Source: Oscillospiraceae bacterium (GTDB lineage Bacteria; Bacillota_A; Clostridia; Oscillospirales; Ruminococcaceae). Taken from it: a stretch of DNA of 56,405 nucleotides. Shown here one piece after another: positions 15,469 through 23,547 of this stretch. Numbering within the stretch: the stretch's first letter is position 1; each line of letters opens with the position of its first letter. The stretch is from NCBI GenBank assembly GCA_017829075.1, contig JAGAJA010000091.1, positions 1-56,405 on the forward strand, in the 5' to 3' direction. Under the pieces are notes generated by a model, which made no database searches, was not told the DNA's origin, and saw nothing but the letters and a program-made list of their open reading frames with translations. The position numbers and the translations under genes were made by a program.

Positions 15469-17741
15469 ATGGCAACTCTGACTGATACGATTGAAGTAAG
15501 CTCCAGCGGAAAAGTGATTCCACAAGCGGGAACAAATCCGCGGCTCCCATATGAGCACCAGAAAAAGGCGATGGAATCCCTTGATATTCTCGACCGGGAG
15601 CGTTCTTACAGCACTCTGGTCGTACTCCCGACAGGCGGTGGAAAGACCTACACGGCTTCAATGTGGCTGCTGAAAAATGCTATCGACAAGAAAAAGAAGA
15701 TTCTCTGGATAGCGCACCGACAAATGTTGCTGGATCAAGCCGCGGAATCGTTCAAGAGGTTCGCTTATACAGAAGTGATACCGCACGTTTCTTCGTTCTG
15801 TTTCCGTATAGTTTCGGGAGCTTCAAGTCATGACCGCACCTGCGATATCCGTCCCGGCGATAATCTGCTGATAGTCAGCAAGGACAGCATCGGCCGCAAT
15901 ATCGAGCGCCTTGACGAGTGGCTGAACGGAGAACAGGAGCTGTTCCTGATAATTGATGAGGCGCACCATTCCACTGCAAAAACATATCGCCGCATAATCG
16001 ACTATCTCAAGGAAAAGGTGCCGTTCCTGAAGCTGATAGGGTTGACCGCAACTCCGTTCCGCACAGCTGAAAACGAGCAGGGACTGCTTGCAAAAATTTA
16101 CACCGATGGAGTAAAGGATGGACGCGCGGTGCACGGCGATGTTGGCATTGCTTACGACATAGGTCTGAATAACTGATAAATCGCCATATCCTCGCAAAGC
16201 CAGTTTTCGAGAGCTTCTATACTGACGAGGACTACGGAAGCAGCCTCGGTCTTGACGCATGGGAAAGCATTCAGCACCTCGATATCCTGCCAGATGATAT
16301 AGCCCAGCAGATGGCTTACAGCACCGCCCGAAACAAACTGATAGTTCAGACCTACAAGGACCATCAGGAGGAATACGGAAAAACTATTGTATTTGCTGTA
16401 AATGTGGTTCACGCAATTCAACTTGCGGAACTTTTCAATAAAGCAGGTATAGCTGCTGATTATATCGTATCATCTGTTAAAGATATAGTAACCGGAGTAA
16501 GTATAAACGATAAACCCAACGATGATAAGATAGAAGCCTATAAATCAGATGACAGAAATAAAGATAGAATTGATGTATTGATAAATGTAAATATGTTGAC
16601 CGAGGGAATAGATCTGCCGCAGACCAGGACAGTATTTCTTGCGCGCCCCACAGTATCTACGATACTGATGACCCAGATGGTCGGAAGAGCGCTGCGCGGA
16701 CCGGCTGCCGGAGGTACTTCCAGCGCATACATAGTGTCGTTCATCGATCACTGGAACGAACACATTGCGTGGGTAAATCCGGAAAGCCTATTCGATGGAA
16801 ACAACGATTTCACCGAGAACGAAACCGAGCGTGCCAAGCGCGATATCCGCATGATTTCCATATCCAAGATAGAGGAGTTCGCTTCCATACTTGACGATAC
16901 AGTTGATACCTCCTCGTTGGAAAAGGTGCCGTTTGAAAAGCGCATTCCGGTGGGAATGTACGCATTCAGCGTCATGGAGAAAAACGGCATGGACGGCAGT
17001 TATCAGGTGATGGTTTACGACAGCACTCAGGCCGCGTATGAGGAACTGATGAAGTCGCTTCCGGCGCTGTTCAGAAGCTTTGGCACTGACGAGGAATACC
17101 TTGTCGATGAACAGCTTGACGAAATGGAACAGCAGTGCCACGATACGTTCTTCTGCGGTGAGATGATACCATCCTATGAGAAAAAGGACGTTATCAATAT
17201 ACTGAAATTCTATGCGCAGAACGATGCTGCACCGTCGTTCTATACCTTTGATGAAGTAGACAGAAGCAAGCTTGATGTCGGGAAAATAGCAAAGCACATC
17301 TGGGACGAGGATATGGGGCAGCGCAAGAAGTCCGAGTATATCGACTCCCTGTGGGAATCCGGCGATGAAAATATGCTGAGCCTGTTCTTCGGCAGGAAGC
17401 TGTATTTCCTGCGGCAGCTTGATATTGAGCTTATGAAGCTTTCAGACCCGCATATTTACGATGAGCCGGTAGTTCACGAATCACGCAGGCTGGAGGATCT
17501 GCCGCTTTCTGAAATAGGCAGGATAGACCCGGCGCTTGAAAGTGAACTTCGTGACGGCGCATTTGAAAAATCCCGCGACAGTGATGGCTGTTACTGCTGC
17601 GCTGAGTGCGGCGTTCGCGATACATCGAGGGTATATTTCCAGGTTGACCACATCATTCCGATGAACAAGGGCGGCAAGTCCAGACCGGAGAATCTTCAGA
17701 TACTCTGCCGCAGCTGCAATGCCAGAAAGAGCGACAAATGA
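15469..17741 (+). pseudogene. DEAH helicase-HNH endonuclease, frameshifted
   Basis: Two frames make one gene of about 757 codons. The first (15469-16176) has the P-loop PTGGGKT at about residues 54-60, DEAH at 163-166 and the TATPFRTAE motif III, ending at TGA after IGLNN. The -1 frame resumes at 16173 as LINRHILAKPVFESFYTDED, then IVFAVNVVHA and the motif VI region TQMVGRALRGPA, and ends with an HNH nuclease (CCAECGVRDTS, then QVDHIIPMNKGG and CRSCNARK). Helicase-nuclease fusions of this type are typical of phage-defence and repair islands. The lesion is a single-base indel near 16140-16175. The gene may be inactive unless this is a sequencing error. Confidence 0.8.
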
Positions 17742-18274
17742 CAGACGAGCTTTATTACACCGCGCAGGACATTGCGGTATTCGTAAGTATGCTGAATCTC
17801 AGCTGCCGTGAGGAAAGCCGGCTCATCGCCTCAATATGGGACGGCGAACAGAAACTGCTCGCTCCATCATTGCGCGAAAGCAGAAGGCAGTACATTCTTG
17901 ACGTCAATTACTGGCTGCATTATTTCATTGCAAAGGACGAGATAGACGCTGAATTTCCGAGCATTCAGCGGGAGCTTTCGGGTTCCGGACACGACCTGGA
18001 TTCGGAAAGGTTCACGAGCGACCTCATGGGATTCTGGCTGTATTTTAAAATCGTCCGGCTTCGCATACTTTACGGAAACGAGCCTTATATCAGAGTTAAA
18101 TTGCGAACTCTGCTTGCGAAATACGGATACAAGCGTCGGTCACAGCAGATAATCAGCAGCTTTGAGCAATGTCTGGACTTTTACCGGCTGGAGGCTTCGC
18201 TACGTGGTGGAGCACCGTGCGTGATATCTGATGAGCCGCTCGACAGCATGGTCATATTCCGGGTAAAAAAATAA
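17738..18274 (+). CDS. Partner of helicase-HNH, hypothetical (178 aa)
   Basis: Its ATG overlaps the TGA of the helicase-HNH gene (ATGA), so the two are translationally coupled. The 178 residues are mostly helical (ESRRQYILDVNYWLHYFIAK and FWLYFKIVRLRILYGNEPYI), with no catalytic motif I can identify. The Arg-rich segment KYGYKRRSQQ could touch nucleic acid. It is probably an accessory subunit of the helicase-nuclease. The terminator follows at 18283. No family recognised. Confidence 0.7.
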   Translation: MTDELYYTAQDIAVFVSMLNLSCREESRLIASIWDGEQKLLAPSLRESRRQYILDVNYWLHYFIAKDEIDAEFPSIQRELSGSGHDLDSERFTSDLMGFWLYFKIVRLRILYGNEPYIRVKLRTLLAKYGYKRRSQQIISSFEQCLDFYRLEASLRGGAPCVISDEPLDSMVIFRVKK

Positions 18275-18538
18275 ACACAATTCCGGTACCCTCGTCATGA
18301 GAGTACCGGCTAATTTTTGTATAAATTCTGCTTTGATATCAGTGAAAATCTGATCAACGTCAAGAGCGGTAAGGCTCTGAAAGAATGGGGTATGTATATC
18401 GTATTCCAACTCTTTGATTTTCTGTTCAACGACCGAATTGTTAGGATAGTTCTGCTGCAATCTCAATAACGTGCGATAATCCTCGGCAGCACGGACGATA
18501 ATCGCGTTGGCAAGCTCCTGGTAAGCGTCGTATTCCAT
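18200..18538 (-). CDS. Hypothetical protein overlapping a convergent gene
   Basis: The ATG at 18538 follows a strong ggaggtg ribosome site (7 bases), giving MEYDAYQELANAIIVRAAED, a helical protein of 112 codons. The first 75 or so residues look natural. The last 35 run through the terminator hairpin of the facing gene and 75 bases of its coding sequence on the other strand, which is unlikely to be original. I read it as a small gene whose native 3' end was lost, so the ORF runs on to the next chance stop. No family recognised. Confidence 0.5.
   Translation of the reverse strand: MEYDAYQELANAIIVRAAEDYRTLLRLQQNYPNNSVVEQKIKELEYDIHTPFFQSLTALDVDQIFTDIKAEFIQKLAGTLMTRVPELCLFFYPEYDHAVERLIRYHARCSTT
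18283..18318 (+). terminator. Terminator after the helicase partner gene
   Basis: ccggtaccctc, a 5-base loop, gagagtaccgg with one mismatch, then taattttt. Starts 8 bases after the stop at 18274 and lies inside the minus-strand ORF. Confidence 0.7.
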
Positions 18539-18612
18539 TTTATCACCTCCAGTATTTTTTACTATACTGTTGGTGTGTTCAAAAAACGTTCGTTTAACGG
18601 ACACATAGAAAG

Positions 18613-18639
18613 CCCCCGAAATCCACGTGATTTCGAGGG
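18613..18639. repeat. Inverted repeat of unknown role
   Basis: cccccgaaatc / gatttcgaggg with a 5-base loop and one mismatch. It stands in the 284-base region between 18538 and 18823, which otherwise holds no gene. It may be an old terminator or part of a mobile-element end; there is no T-tract on either side. Confidence 0.4.
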
Positions 18640-18779
18640 TAATTTCGTTCGGAAAGCCGTTCGGGAATCTATGTTCGGAAAAGCACCGTTTTATGGAAGA
18701 AAAATGTCTAATGACCTTGATAATTTGTTAAAAGTGTGCTATAATCATATCAGCAACTTCTCATAATATAAACTACACA

Positions 18780-18820
18780 AGAAAAAATAAGCCTGCTGAG
18801 CGGCAGACTTATTTTTCTTC
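18780..18820. terminator. Terminator of the recombinase gene
   Basis: agaaaaaataagcctgc / ggcagacttatttttct forms a long hairpin with A- and T-rich ends, starting right after the minus-strand recombinase stop at 18823. It can act in both directions. Confidence 0.75.
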
Positions 18821-18822
18821 TA

Positions 18823-19377
18823 CTATCCATGCAGGTTCTTGTAAAGCGTAGTTTTCTTGACCACTGTCAATTCAGATATTTCACTGACAGTGTACTGACC
18901 GGTCTTGTAGAGTTTCACCGCCTTGCGAAAAGCATCGCTATCTATGGGCTTGCGACCGCCCTTCCTACCACGGGCACGAGCGGCGGTCAGTCCATCTCTG
19001 GTTCTGTCAGCCAGTACATCACGCTCAAACTGAGCCAGTGCTGACATCAGTGTGAACAACAATTTTCCAGTGCTGGTCGTTGTATCAATAGACTCTTTCA
19101 GAGATACGAGATTCACGCCTTTGGAGTTGAAAGTCTTCATGAGCCAAATCAGATCTTTTGTGCTTCTGCCCAGCCTGGAAAGGGATTCCACTACAACAGT
19201 GTATCCATTGGTCAGGCGTTCGAGCAGCTTTTCAAGTTCCGGGCGGTTGCGCTTTGTTCCTGTCATTTTCTCGTTGTAGATGAAATCCACGCCGTATTTC
19301 TGGAGCATATCAAGCTGGCGCTCGAGATTTTGCTGCTCTGTGGAAACCCTTGCATATCCGAATATGAAATTCTTCAT
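18823..19377 (-). CDS. Serine recombinase (resolvase/invertase family)
   Basis: A 184-aa protein of the small serine recombinase family (Hin/Pin/Tn3 resolvase). The catalytic motif YARVST is at residues 8-13, with the nucleophilic serine 12. VVVESLSRLGRSTKDLI and SALAQFERDVLADRTRDGL complete the catalytic domain, and GRKGGRKPI plus a C-terminal HTH (YTVSEISELTVVKKTTLYKN) bind DNA. The length is normal and it looks intact. Its start overlaps the stop of the amidotransferase pseudogene by one base. It may be the recombinase of the mobile region 18.6-22.1 kb, or an invertase acting on local inverted repeats, but no clear cross-over sites were identified. Confidence 0.9.
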   Translation of the reverse strand: MKNFIFGYARVSTEQQNLERQLDMLQKYGVDFIYNEKMTGTKRNRPELEKLLERLTNGYTVVVESLSRLGRSTKDLIWLMKTFNSKGVNLVSLKESIDTTTSTGKLLFTLMSALAQFERDVLADRTRDGLTAARARGRKGGRKPIDSDAFRKAVKLYKTGQYTVSEISELTVVKKTTLYKNLHG

Positions 19378-20360
19378 CAGAATTCACTGCAATAGTCGTA
19401 GGCGCATTCGTTCAGGATTTCGCACAAGGCTTCCTCGATAACTCCAGGCTGGTACTGTATTTCTTCAATTTCCTCAACGAAATATCCGTAACTGATGAGC
19501 AGGTCGATGTCCTCCCGTGACACTCCAATGGAGCTTGCGAAGTCTTTCAGCTGCCTTACGTCCTGCGGTTCGCTTTCACAGGCTTCAGGGACATTTCACC
19601 AGTCGCGGCGAAAATAGCGATAGTCGTACATCATCAGATTTGTGGTATCGAACATTCCCTTTTCCAGAGATCCGGTGCTGTCGATTTTCAGAATATCACC
19701 GCATGACATATTAATTTTCTGGTGTTCTATACTGAGAATGCCTAACCTCGTAAGTGCTCGGTCAAGTATCGCTTCGGTACTGGATTAGACGTACAGTCCG
19801 CAAGTTTCATAATGATAGAGCGCAAGAGGATTATCGCCTTTGACAAAGTACAGATTACTATTTTCGTCCAGAACCGTAAACACAAAAGAACCCTCGACAA
19901 GTTCATCTATCTCGCTGATAGACTGTATGTCGAGGGATTTCTGCTGCTCCAGAAGTTGAACCGCAATGTAGCTGTCTGTCTTGACAGGCGTACTCGGCAG
20001 CGACATCTGCTTGCGTAACCGCACATCATTGTGAAGGACACCATTGTGAGTAAACGCAAAATGCATTCCGTTTACTATTCCGGGGAACGGGTGGTTGTTA
20101 CGGTTATCGAGTTTGTTACCTTGCGTTGCCATTCGGGTGTGTCCCATTATAATATTGCTGTCCTCGTGCAGTCTGAGATGTACCTTATGAGCGGCATAGG
20201 GACGCTTGAATATCGTCAGCTTGCCATTGTGGTTGAATGCGTAGCCGGTAGCATCGGTTCCGCGCTACTCGCATTCCTCGGAAAGTACACGAAGCAGCTT
20301 CTCACGCTGCTTCGCATTTAAAGTATGGTTATAGTCTATCAAACCGAAAATTGCGCACAT
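19377..20360 (-). pseudogene. Class II glutamine amidotransferase with three in-frame stops
   Basis: From ATG 20360, with ribosome site gaggagg, one uninterrupted frame of 328 codons runs to TGA at 19377. It begins MCAIFGLIDYNH, with the catalytic Cys2 of Ntn-hydrolase amidotransferases, and includes RGTDATGYAF, GHTRMATQGN and FAFTHNGVLHNDV, the glutamine-binding signatures. Three codons inside are stops: TAG after LSEECE, TAA after CGLYV, TGA after RYFRRDW. No frameshift is seen, and the C-terminal segment after the third stop still looks like protein. The neighbour upstream is an amidoligase fragment, a known partner pair in peptide-modifying or cell-wall-modifying mobile clusters. As written it is inactive. 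Confidence 0.75.
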
Positions 20361-20394
20361 AATTAATCATCCTCCTCTGCTGTGATTGGTGTGT

Positions 20395-20907
20395 TTATGT
20401 AGATCTGGCGCTCTTCAGGTAGGTAATAAGTTCGGGCTCCGTGCTGTTGTCCAGCGAACCTACGAAATCGGACCAGCTATCGGATTTCAGTTCGCTGTCT
20501 GCTGTTGCAAGTTCGCAGATTTTATCTACGAGTTCCAAAGTGGCTATGAGCGTGTTATACTTGAGCGTGCCCCTGAACATACGAAATTCAATGGTGTGGT
20601 AGTTTGTGATGTTCACGCAAGCATAGCGACCGTTACAGCCTTTCTTCGCATCTTCCAGGATTTCTTTCGGACTGTTCTTATAGCCGTAACGAGCTGCCCA
20701 GCGATTCATCTGGTACTCGGTACGACGGTTGAATTTAAATAGCTCCAGCCAGTGGTGTTCCACAAAATAAAGCACCCGGGAAATGCGCTCGTCCTGTGCT
20801 TCCCGGGTTGCTCCAAATGCTGTTCTGTTGACGTGAACGTGTAATCCACAGGTGTTGAACATACCGAACGGAACAAGTGGCAACCGATAATTCGACAAAT
20901 AATGCAA
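20395..20907 (-). pseudogene. 5'-truncated amidoligase (Amidoligase_2-like)
   Basis: The frame encodes FNTCGLHVHVNRTAFGATRE, then RTEYQMNRWAARYGYK and TIEFRMFRGTL, the C-terminal half of the COOH-NH2 ligase-like Amidoligase_2 family. The conserved CGLHVHV and EFRMFRGT segments are intact. Family members are about 300 residues and begin with an E-x-E strand pair, which is missing. The frame closes by a TGA a few codons upstream of the only possible starts, and a hairpin (gaaactctc / gagagtttc) lies where the 5' part should be. Amidoligases of this kind form amide bonds and often pair with a class II amidotransferase, the next gene here. Confidence 0.7.
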
Positions 20908-20922
20908 ATAAAAGAAACTCTC

Positions 20923-20968
20923 CCATAAAGCTCACCTGCAATAATGTCAACTTTTGAGAGAGTTTCAT
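20923..20968. repeat. Imperfect inverted repeat at the amidoligase breakpoint
   Basis: gaaactctcc near 20924 and gagagagtttc near 20958 face each other where the amidoligase coding sequence is lost. It may mark the deletion or the end of an inserted element. Bases 20908-21005 contain no gene. Confidence 0.35.
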
Positions 20969-21005
20969 TTCTTGATGGCTCATTTACCCCAAACGATAAT
21001 TCAAA

Positions 21006-21755
21006 TTACCGTAATGGCATACTGTCGGCGCGCCAGCCTTGTTCTGTTTTAACAAAACTGTAATCGGCATATTCCTTTTCATACTCATCTTCTTTGGCTG
21101 AATCATAAATCGGTTCTTCACCAATATTGACATGCCAAGTTGTACGTTTCAGAACGATTCGGTCATCAGTTTTGTCTGTCACTTGATATTCAGTTTTCAC
21201 TACTGATGTATCACCCCCGCCGCTGACAGCTCCGATCCACAGAGCACCATCGTAAGAGTATATTCTGCTTGCTGCATCAGCTATCAATTCATCTGCTTTT
21301 TCATGGGTAAATACATCGAGCAGTGCATTATAAAAGCTGTCATAACTTATTCCGGTAAAATAATAACGGTAGAATTCACCTCCCGATTCTGATACATCAA
21401 TGCTTGCCGATTCAGTCGATGCGCCAGTACCGTTGGGAGTCGGGAAATCACTTATTCCATAACTCAGCCATAATGCCAATGATTGAGCGCGCTTATAGCA
21501 ATCGCCTATCTGATTGCAATCGCTCTCTTTCAAGAAATCTGTATCAAATTCCGCCAAGGGGGTATATTCAAACTCCGACAGCTTTGCTCGATCATATATC
21601 CCATTTTCAGTCACTGTATAGGATTCCGATATTGATGAGTTTTCATCTGTAGATGAGCCGGAACTGATGTTGCTGTTCTCTTGAGCGCTGTTTGTACAAG
21701 AGCATAAAACAAGGCTTCCAAGTAGAACTGCAATAATGATCAGATTTCTTTTCAT
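21006..21755 (-). CDS. Lipoprotein (249 aa)
   Basis: A predicted lipoprotein. I take the ATG at 21755 behind aggagg, because it gives a clean signal peptide MKRNLIIIAVLLGSLVLCSC with lipobox VLCSC. The longer frame to 22022 belongs to another gene. A Ser/Asn/Glu-rich linker (SSGSSTDENSSISES) follows. The mature domain of about 200 residues (YTPLAEFDTDFLKESDCNQI, GISYDSFYNALLDVFTHEK) is soluble and acidic. The family is not recognised, though the form matches small extracellular lipoproteins often found beside integrated elements in Clostridia. It follows the membrane pseudogene by 17 bases. Confidence 0.75.
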   Translation of the reverse strand: MKRNLIIIAVLLGSLVLCSCTNSAQENSNISSGSSTDENSSISESYTVTENGIYDRAKLSEFEYTPLAEFDTDFLKESDCNQIGDCYKRAQSLALWLSYGISDFPTPNGTGASTESASIDVSESGGEFYRYYFTGISYDSFYNALLDVFTHEKADELIADAASRIYSYDGALWIGAVSGGGDTSVVKTEYQVTDKTDDRIVLKRTTWHVNIGEEPIYDSAKEDEYEKEYADYSFVKTEQGWRADSMPLR

Positions 21756-21772
21756 ATCAAGTAACCTCCTAA

Positions 21773-22096
21773 TTATTTTTTTGCCATTTTGCTGGTGAAT
21801 TTTTTTGCTGCAATACCTGCGCCTATAAACAGTATAATCGTTACAAACCAAATAAGTACGCCGTGATGTAAGGAACGATATTCGATTTCTCCAATGTTCA
21901 TATTGGTTGTAATATTCCCCATACGCTGATTTTTGATAAAGCCGCCAAGAACTTCTCCGATAATCGTTCCAAAAAGATTTCCGAAGATTATGTAATTGTA
22001 TTGTCAATATAGCTTTACTCATATTTTCAGCGCCGGATTTACTGACTCTTCCTTGTAGCTTGTGTCGTATTTCTTTGATTCTGATAAGTCCTTCAC
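21773..22096 (-). pseudogene. Two-helix membrane protein with two in-frame TGA codons
   Basis: From a GTG at 22096 (aggagt upstream) the frame reads KDLSESKKYDTSYKEESVNP, ALKI, TGA, VKLY, TGA, QYNYIIFGNLFGTIIGEVLG and so on to TAA at 21773, 108 codons. The C-terminal part has two hydrophobic segments (IIFGNLFGTIIGEVLGGFI and VLIWFVTIILFIGAGIAA) separated by a polar loop. Reading TGA as tryptophan would give a smooth protein (ALKIWVKLYWQYNY). This resembles the TGA at a Trp-like position in the nearby amidotransferase pseudogene. The simplest explanation is decay by TGG to TGA changes. A clean promoter lies upstream. Confidence 0.55.
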
Positions 22097-22108
22097 ACTC
22101 CTGATCTT

Positions 22109-22137
22109 AGTATATTCTTTTGGGTACTAAGTGCCAA
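22109..22137 (-). promoter_or_regulatory. Minus-strand promoter for the membrane/lipoprotein unit
   Basis: Reading on the minus strand, TTGGCA (22137-22132), 17 bases, TATACT (22114-22109). It lies 13 bases before the GTG at 22096, so the transcript has almost no leader. Confidence 0.6.
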
Positions 22138-22153
22138 GCCTTATTATACAACA

Positions 22154-23185
22154 TCATTCCGGAAAGGCAGTTTCCCGCTTTATCAGTATCGGGGTTATTA
22201 TTCTGTGAATGGGTTCTGGATCCGGCGTAGGTCTGCGCTTCCTTCTTTCATTTATCTGAGCTGTCAGAAGCTCCATGGCGGAATCAGCCATGACGCCGAC
22301 CTGCTGACCTATGGTGCTGATGGGAATGATAGCTTCCCGTGAAACGGGCGAGTTATCAAATCCGATTATCCTATATCTGTCCGGAAGCTTTCCGTATTTC
22401 TGGACTATAATATTGAGAAGAATGCTTGCATGGGTATCGTTTGGCATAAACAGACCGATTTTCATTCCCTTATAGGAGCTTTCAAGTTCTGTAAACAGCT
22501 TCTGTATCCTGCTGTGATTCTCTTCAAAATTGTTTCCGAGATCGGTCAGTATCACCCTGTGATTTATATTCCTGCTTTCGCAGAATTCCCGGAATCCCTT
22601 TATTCTGCCGTATGCGGGGACGGCTTCGCTCAGATCGCCGTTCACATGTATCACGATATCGCAGCCGCTTTTCACCAGCAGACTTGCCGCCTGAACTCCG
22701 CCCATGTAATTATCCGTGTTCACGCTGCTTACAAACCTGTCCTCGCGTTCTATGGTTACAACAGGGATATTATACTTCCTGAGCTCTTCGGACGGAACGG
22801 TGTGACTTAAAACTATAAGTCCCTCAATGTTGTATGCGAGCAGCTCAGAGATATACCGGCGCTCCGTTTCGGGATTGTCATTCCCTGAAAAAACGATGAA
22901 CTTGTAACCGTATTTTTCGTATGTGAGTATCAGCTGGTTCAGCATATCCGAGTAGTAATGCATATATAAATTCGGAATGATCACTCCGACTATTTCGCTT
23001 TTTCCGTTTGCAAGCACCTTTGCAAGCTTGTTTTGCTTATAGTCCAGCGCTTCAAGGGCTTCGGCTATCTTCTGCTGATTGTCCAGCGTCAATGAATCCG
23101 GCGAATTGAAATACCGTGATATCGTAGTTTTGGAAAAACCGGTATATTCTGCAATATCTGCGAACGTGACTTTGTTCTTTTTCAA
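22154..23185 (-). CDS. scrR: LacI-family repressor of the sucrose operon
   Basis: A 343-aa LacI/GalR protein. The HTH is at residues about 6-30 (VTFADIAEYTGFSKTTISRY, then FNSPDSLTLDNQQKIAEA). The hinge helix is NKLAKVLANGKSE, and the rest is a periplasmic-binding-protein-like sensor (VGVIIPNLYMHYYSDML, RIIGFDNSPVSREAIIPIST). These regulators leave DNA when a sugar or sugar phosphate binds. Two near-identical 24-bp operators lie in the 360-base gap to the divergent sucrose-uptake operon, one of them at the -10 of its promoter, so this is very likely its local repressor. The inducer is inferred, probably fructose-1-phosphate, fructose-6-phosphate or sucrose. The start is fixed by the ribosome site aaagaggg. 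Confidence 0.85.
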   Translation of the reverse strand: MKKNKVTFADIAEYTGFSKTTISRYFNSPDSLTLDNQQKIAEALEALDYKQNKLAKVLANGKSEIVGVIIPNLYMHYYSDMLNQLILTYEKYGYKFIVFSGNDNPETERRYISELLAYNIEGLIVLSHTVPSEELRKYNIPVVTIEREDRFVSSVNTDNYMGGVQAASLLVKSGCDIVIHVNGDLSEAVPAYGRIKGFREFCESRNINHRVILTDLGNNFEENHSRIQKLFTELESSYKGMKIGLFMPNDTHASILLNIIVQKYGKLPDRYRIIGFDNSPVSREAIIPISTIGQQVGVMADSAMELLTAQINERRKRRPTPDPEPIHRIITPILIKRETAFPE

Positions 23186-23361
23186 AATAAATCCCTCTTT
23201 CTACTATAGCCGCCTTTGCAGATTTCTATGACTTACCAAGAAACGTCGCTTCGCTCCTTATCCATCATTACTGTACGAAAGAGATCTGCTGTGAATGGGG
23301 AGAGTCCGACATTTTTATTATATATCAAAATCCATCTTATTTCAATACATTAACCCGCGTA

Positions 23362-23385
23362 GTAACCGGTAAAGTAACCGGTTTT
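23362..23385. promoter_or_regulatory. LacI-family operator, upstream site
   Basis: gtaaccggtaaagtaaccggtttt. It matches the reverse complement of the downstream site at 22 of 24 bases. It is 126 bases away, which would permit DNA looping by a tetramer. Confidence 0.75.
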
Positions 23386-23447
23386 GTGGAAACTGTCCAA
23401 AACGCAGTCGGCGTTTTGGGTGTTTTTCCGAATTTCGACTAAAGGTA

Positions 23448-23511
23448 TTGACAAAATTCAAGAATTGATGTAATATAAAATCACAAAGTAACCGGTTACT
23501 TTACCGGTTAC
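23448..23511 (+). promoter_or_regulatory. Sucrose operon promoter with operator
   Basis: TTGACA (23448-23453), 17 bases, TAATAT (23471-23476). Twelve bases later comes the operator gtaaccggttactttaccggttac (23488-23511), containing the palindrome gtaaccggttac at 23488-23499. An operator just after the -10 box would block transcription when the repressor binds. The region between the repressor start and the promoter holds no other gene. A -10-overlapping cre site was not recognised. Confidence 0.82.
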
Positions 23512-23547
23512 GAAACTGGACATAAAATGATGGAAAGAGTGGGTGCA

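Noticed and set aside
15278..15481. 67-aa ORF over the terminator and promoter before the helicase gene
   Set aside because: It covers the cassette terminator and the TTGACA/TAGAAT promoter, has no ribosome site and no recognisable protein pattern.
19377..22096. Genome-wide recoding of TGA as tryptophan
   Set aside because: Intact genes in the window end at TGA in the expected place (for example the GTPase and helicase partner region) and use TGG normally, so recoding could only apply to a foreign source, not to this genome.
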